64,000 nucleotides of DNA, from positions 1 through 64,000 of the forward strand of contig NZ_JMLU01000006.1 in the NCBI RefSeq assembly GCF_000686885.1. Reading direction: 5' to 3'. Of this stretch, positions 62,455-64,000 are shown one piece after another. The notes under the pieces are model-generated. The model saw only the letters and a program-made list of their open reading frames with translations, made no database searches and was not told the origin of the DNA. A program made the translations under genes and the position numbers. How positions within the stretch are numbered: the stretch's first letter is position 1; each line of letters opens with the position of its first letter. Source of the DNA: Flavobacterium sasangense DSM 21067. GTDB taxonomy: Bacteria > Bacteroidota > Bacteroidia > Flavobacteriales > Flavobacteriaceae.

Positions 62455-63078
62455 ATGAAAGTGGTTATTTACTCTAGGGTTTCAACAAATAGTCAAGATT
62501 ACAAAAGACAAACAGAAGAATTGTTAGAATTCTCAAAAAATATGAATTATGAGGTAGTTTCTATTTTTGAAGAAAAGATTTCCGGAGGTAAAAAAAATGA
62601 GGAACGTTCAGAACTAATGAAAATGATAAACTTTATCAAAAAGAATAAAATTGATAAAGTCCTATGTTGGGAATTAAGTAGATTAGGTAGAAATACCATC
62701 GAAGTTCTTAAAACAATTCAGTTGCTTAATGAAAATTGTATTTCTCTTTATATTAAAAATCACAATATCGAAACATTGAATGATAAATGTGAGATCAACC
62801 CGATGTCTCAATTTTTAATACAAATTCTTACTTCTGTAAGTGAGATGGAAAAAACTCAAATCCGTCAAAGAATAAAATCGGGTTATGAGAGTTATAGAAA
62901 AAATGGCGGGAAAGTTGGCAGAAAAGAAGGATTCAAAAAAGATACCGAAACTCTTTTAACAGAACACAAAGACGTTGTTAAATTGTTAAAACAAGGATAT
63001 TCGGTTAGAAAGACTATGAAACTGACGGATAAAAGTAGCGGAACGATTCAAAAAATTAAAAAACTTATTTCAGAATAA
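62455..63078 (+). CDS. Serine recombinase (resolvase/invertase family)
   Basis: A 207-residue small serine recombinase. YSRVSTNSQ supplies the nucleophile Ser10 and Arg8. ELSRLGRN supplies R76 and R79. SVSEMEKTQIRQRIKSG is the long E helix, and a C-terminal HTH (about 165-205, LKQGYSVRKTMKLTDKSSGTIQKI) binds DNA. The size matches resolvase/invertase rather than large serine integrases. It might resolve dimers or invert DNA within the element. The upstream AATGATAC copies are candidate sites. A small ORF starts 1 bp after its stop. Confidence 0.94.
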   Translation: MKVVIYSRVSTNSQDYKRQTEELLEFSKNMNYEVVSIFEEKISGGKKNEERSELMKMINFIKKNKIDKVLCWELSRLGRNTIEVLKTIQLLNENCISLYIKNHNIETLNDKCEINPMSQFLIQILTSVSEMEKTQIRQRIKSGYESYRKNGGKVGRKEGFKKDTETLLTEHKDVVKLLKQGYSVRKTMKLTDKSSGTIQKIKKLISE

Positions 63079-63079
63079 A

Positions 63080-63262
63080 ATGGATACCTCAACAAAATAC
63101 TACGAATTAAAAACCAAGATCGAAAAGGATTTAACGATATTAAATCAAAAACTAGAAAAACATCAAAATAGTTTTGAAAAGAACAAATCTAATTGGGGTT
63201 ATGTTGGAGACCTTGAATATATCAGTAAAAAAATAAGCGAGATTACAAGTTTTATATCTTAA
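63080..63262 (+). CDS. Small helical protein following the serine recombinase
   Basis: 60 residues, predicted mostly helical/coiled (LKTKIEKDLTILNQKLEKHQN), with a conserved-looking NWGYVGDLEYISKKISEI near the end. It starts 1 bp after the recombinase stop, so it is probably cotranscribed, and it overlaps the convergent XRE gene by 4 bp. No domain recognised. It is presumed real because of its placement and amino-acid composition. Confidence 0.6.
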   Translation: MDTSTKYYELKTKIEKDLTILNQKLEKHQNSFEKNKSNWGYVGDLEYISKKISEITSFIS

Positions 63263-63498
63263 ACAAAATTAAACAGCTCGGCAACCGAAACCCCCAAAGC
63301 TCTTGTTATTTTTAACATTGTAGAAATCTTCATTTCTTGCTTTCCTTTAATATACTTCCTTAAATTTTCCACGTCCATATCGGCATCGTGAGCGACTTCA
63401 CGGGTCTTTAGTTTTTTGGATTTAATCAACTCTTCAATTCTTTTTCCAAGGAGTATAACTTCTTGATTTACCTCCGATTTTCTTGCTCTTTTTTCCAT
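63259..63498 (-). CDS. XRE-family HTH transcriptional regulator
   Basis: A 79-residue Cro/CI-like DNA-binding protein. A basic N-terminus (MEKRARKSEV) is followed by the HTH (about 26-75): KLKTREVAHDADMDVENLRKYIKGKQEMKISTMLKI and a hydrophobic tail ALGVSVAELFNF. It is transcribed away from the next plus-strand gene. The palindromic TGTATTGCATACA between them covers the rightward promoter. It is a likely repressor of the element's accessory or transfer genes. Confidence 0.93.
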   Translation of the reverse strand: MEKRARKSEVNQEVILLGKRIEELIKSKKLKTREVAHDADMDVENLRKYIKGKQEMKISTMLKITRALGVSVAELFNFV

Positions 63499-63535
63499 AT
63501 CGGAAAATTACTTTCAATCCGTTTGTTTTAAGGGA

Positions 63536-63580
63536 TTGTATTAAATGTATTGCATACAACCGATTTATTTTTTAAGTTTG
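63536..63580 (+). promoter_or_regulatory. Operator palindrome over the rightward promoter (TTG-N20-TAAGTTTG)
   Basis: TGTATTGCATACA (63546-63558) is a perfect 5+3+5 palindrome, nested in TTGTAT-N12-ATACAA (63536-63559). The promoter TTG (63550-63552), 20 nt, TAAGTTTG (63573-63580) has its -33 box at the centre of the palindrome. Binding there would block rightward transcription. Only one regulator gene (XRE, minus) is a natural candidate. Confidence 0.75.
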
Positions 63581-63590
63581 TTAATGCAAA

Positions 63591-63623
63591 TTAACATAGT
63601 GCAGGGTATTCGCACCGTGTTAA
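63591..63623 (+). other. Leader hairpin downstream of the rightward promoter
   Basis: TTAACATAGTGC (63591-63602) and GCACCGTGTTAA (63612-63623) pair over 10 of 12 positions with a 9-nt loop (AGGGTATTC). It lies in the expected 5' leader of the HTH gene. It could be a regulatory RNA structure, a second operator or part of an element-specific site. No T-run follows. Confidence 0.6.
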
Positions 63624-63649
63624 ACTAGTATTGCATAAATTTTACTTGA

Positions 63650-63898
63650 TTGAATATAAAAGTAATAATAAGGATACACGATTTAATTTGTATAGAACAA
63701 ACCGGAAAACCATCAGAATTCGCTAATAAAATTGGAATTTCCAAAAGAAGTCTATACGAATACTTATCCTTTATGAAGTGTGAAATGGATGCACCAATAG
63801 TTTTCAATAGAGTAAAAGAAAGTTATGAATATTATATAGAGTGCAGTTTGTGTTTTAAACAGAAATTAGAAATAGAATATCAAAATTCAATAAAATGA
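63650..63898 (+). CDS. Small HTH DNA-binding protein
   Basis: An 82-residue protein starting at TTG (ttgaatata), which opens IKVIIRIHDLICIEQTGKPSEFANKIGISKRSLYEYLSFMK. Residues about 20-43 form a helix-turn-helix, and the rest (APIVFNRVKESYEYYIEC) resembles small winged-helix regulators common in flavobacteria. Its end overlaps the next start (ATGA, 63895-63898). It is the first gene of the rightward unit under the operator, so it may be an activator or anti-repressor. Confidence 0.72.
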   Translation: MNIKVIIRIHDLICIEQTGKPSEFANKIGISKRSLYEYLSFMKCEMDAPIVFNRVKESYEYYIECSLCFKQKLEIEYQNSIK

Positions 63899-64000
63899 AA
63901 AAAACATTTTTTTATACAATCATATTGCTTATAACCTTAAACACTTACGCTCAAAATAACGATACCGAATTGAGTGATGAATATAAAGAAGGAGCTTTTC
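63895..64000 (+). CDS. Exported protein, partial (cut by window edge)
   Basis: From ATG 63895 the first 35 codons encode MKKTFFYTIILLITLNTYAQ followed by NNDTELSDEYKEGAF. The first 20 residues form a signal peptide with an A-Q cleavage site. It overlaps the preceding HTH gene by 4 bp and so is translated in coupling with it. The product and function are unknown from this fragment. It is too short to tell whether a conjugation or defence gene begins here. Confidence 0.75.
   Translation, partial: MKKTFFYTIILLITLNTYAQNNDTELSDEYKEGAF

Larger units (their letters stand above)
60341..64000 (+). mobile_element. Integrated mobile element (left end; continues past the window)
   Basis: From the tRNA-like remnant onward all genes are of mobile-element type: tyrosine integrase, unknown small protein, serine recombinase, small coiled protein, XRE repressor and a divergent HTH gene leading into further genes. 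Spacing is looser than in the core region. No conjugation genes are visible yet, so it may be an integrative conjugative element, a mobilisable island or a prophage. The right end is outside the window. Confidence 0.75.

Noticed and set aside
63625-63807. Minus-strand frame opposite the small HTH gene
   Set aside because: It runs antisense to a convincing HTH protein and through its own promoter region.
1-64000. CRISPR array, cas genes, rRNA or complete tRNA genes
   Set aside because: No regularly spaced direct repeats, no Cas motifs and no full cloverleaf or rRNA-like stretch were seen; only one tRNA 3'-end remnant.

Overview
The window is AT-rich bacterial DNA that looks like Flavobacterium or a close relative in the Flavobacteriaceae. 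The evidence is a PorT protein of the type IX secretion system, a lipidated TamA (TamL), a GYDIA-type GHMP kinase beside HMG-CoA reductase, almost no Shine-Dalgarno sequences, and repeated promoters of the Bacteroidetes form TTG-N17-23-TANNTTTG. Nearly all of it is chromosomal core. Two accessory pieces sit at the ends.

Left edge (1 to about 345): the first 20 codons of an IS110-family transposase on the minus strand, preceded by about 280 bp of non-coding DNA where an IS110 bridge RNA would be expected. Next come a minus-strand glycoprotein-sugar operon (GH20 hexosaminidase, glycosylasparaginase, lipoprotein, CutC), a membrane pyrophosphatase with an unusual cysteine-rich tail, a soluble pyrophosphatase, an AlkA-like glycosylase, a DUF5686 outer-membrane protein and the E1 beta subunit of pyruvate dehydrogenase.

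12.6 to 25.7 kb, mostly plus strand: EtfBA, a bifunctional-nuclease-family protein, a nucleoside permease, thyA / TonB-like / folA, menG-porT, a TrmH methylase (minus), TamL, fructose-bisphosphate aldolase and AccD without a zinc ribbon. 25.7 to 29.8 kb, minus strand: a TonB-dependent receptor, a small membrane-anchored protein and a MacB/FtsX permease. 30 to 31 kb: a stand-alone PD-(D/E)XK predicted restriction endonuclease.

31 to 46 kb: purH, the cell-shape operon mreBCD-mrdA-rodA, a secreted NUC1 nuclease, a coiled-coil protein, a tail-specific protease, surE, lpxB and comEC. 46 to 60.3 kb: a secreted thioredoxin, three POT peptide transporters downstream of a DPP-IV-type peptidase (a peptide-utilisation block), a divergent 1446-residue hybrid histidine kinase, and two mevalonate-pathway genes.

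Right end (about 60.34 kb to the end): an integrated mobile element. It begins at a sequence resembling the 3' end of a minus-strand tRNA gene with its terminator, followed by a tyrosine integrase, an unknown protein, a serine recombinase preceded by three copies of AATGATAC, and a divergent regulatory switch (XRE repressor against a small HTH protein) with a palindrome over the rightward promoter. It runs off the window in the middle of a signal-peptide protein. No rRNA, complete tRNA or CRISPR array was seen.
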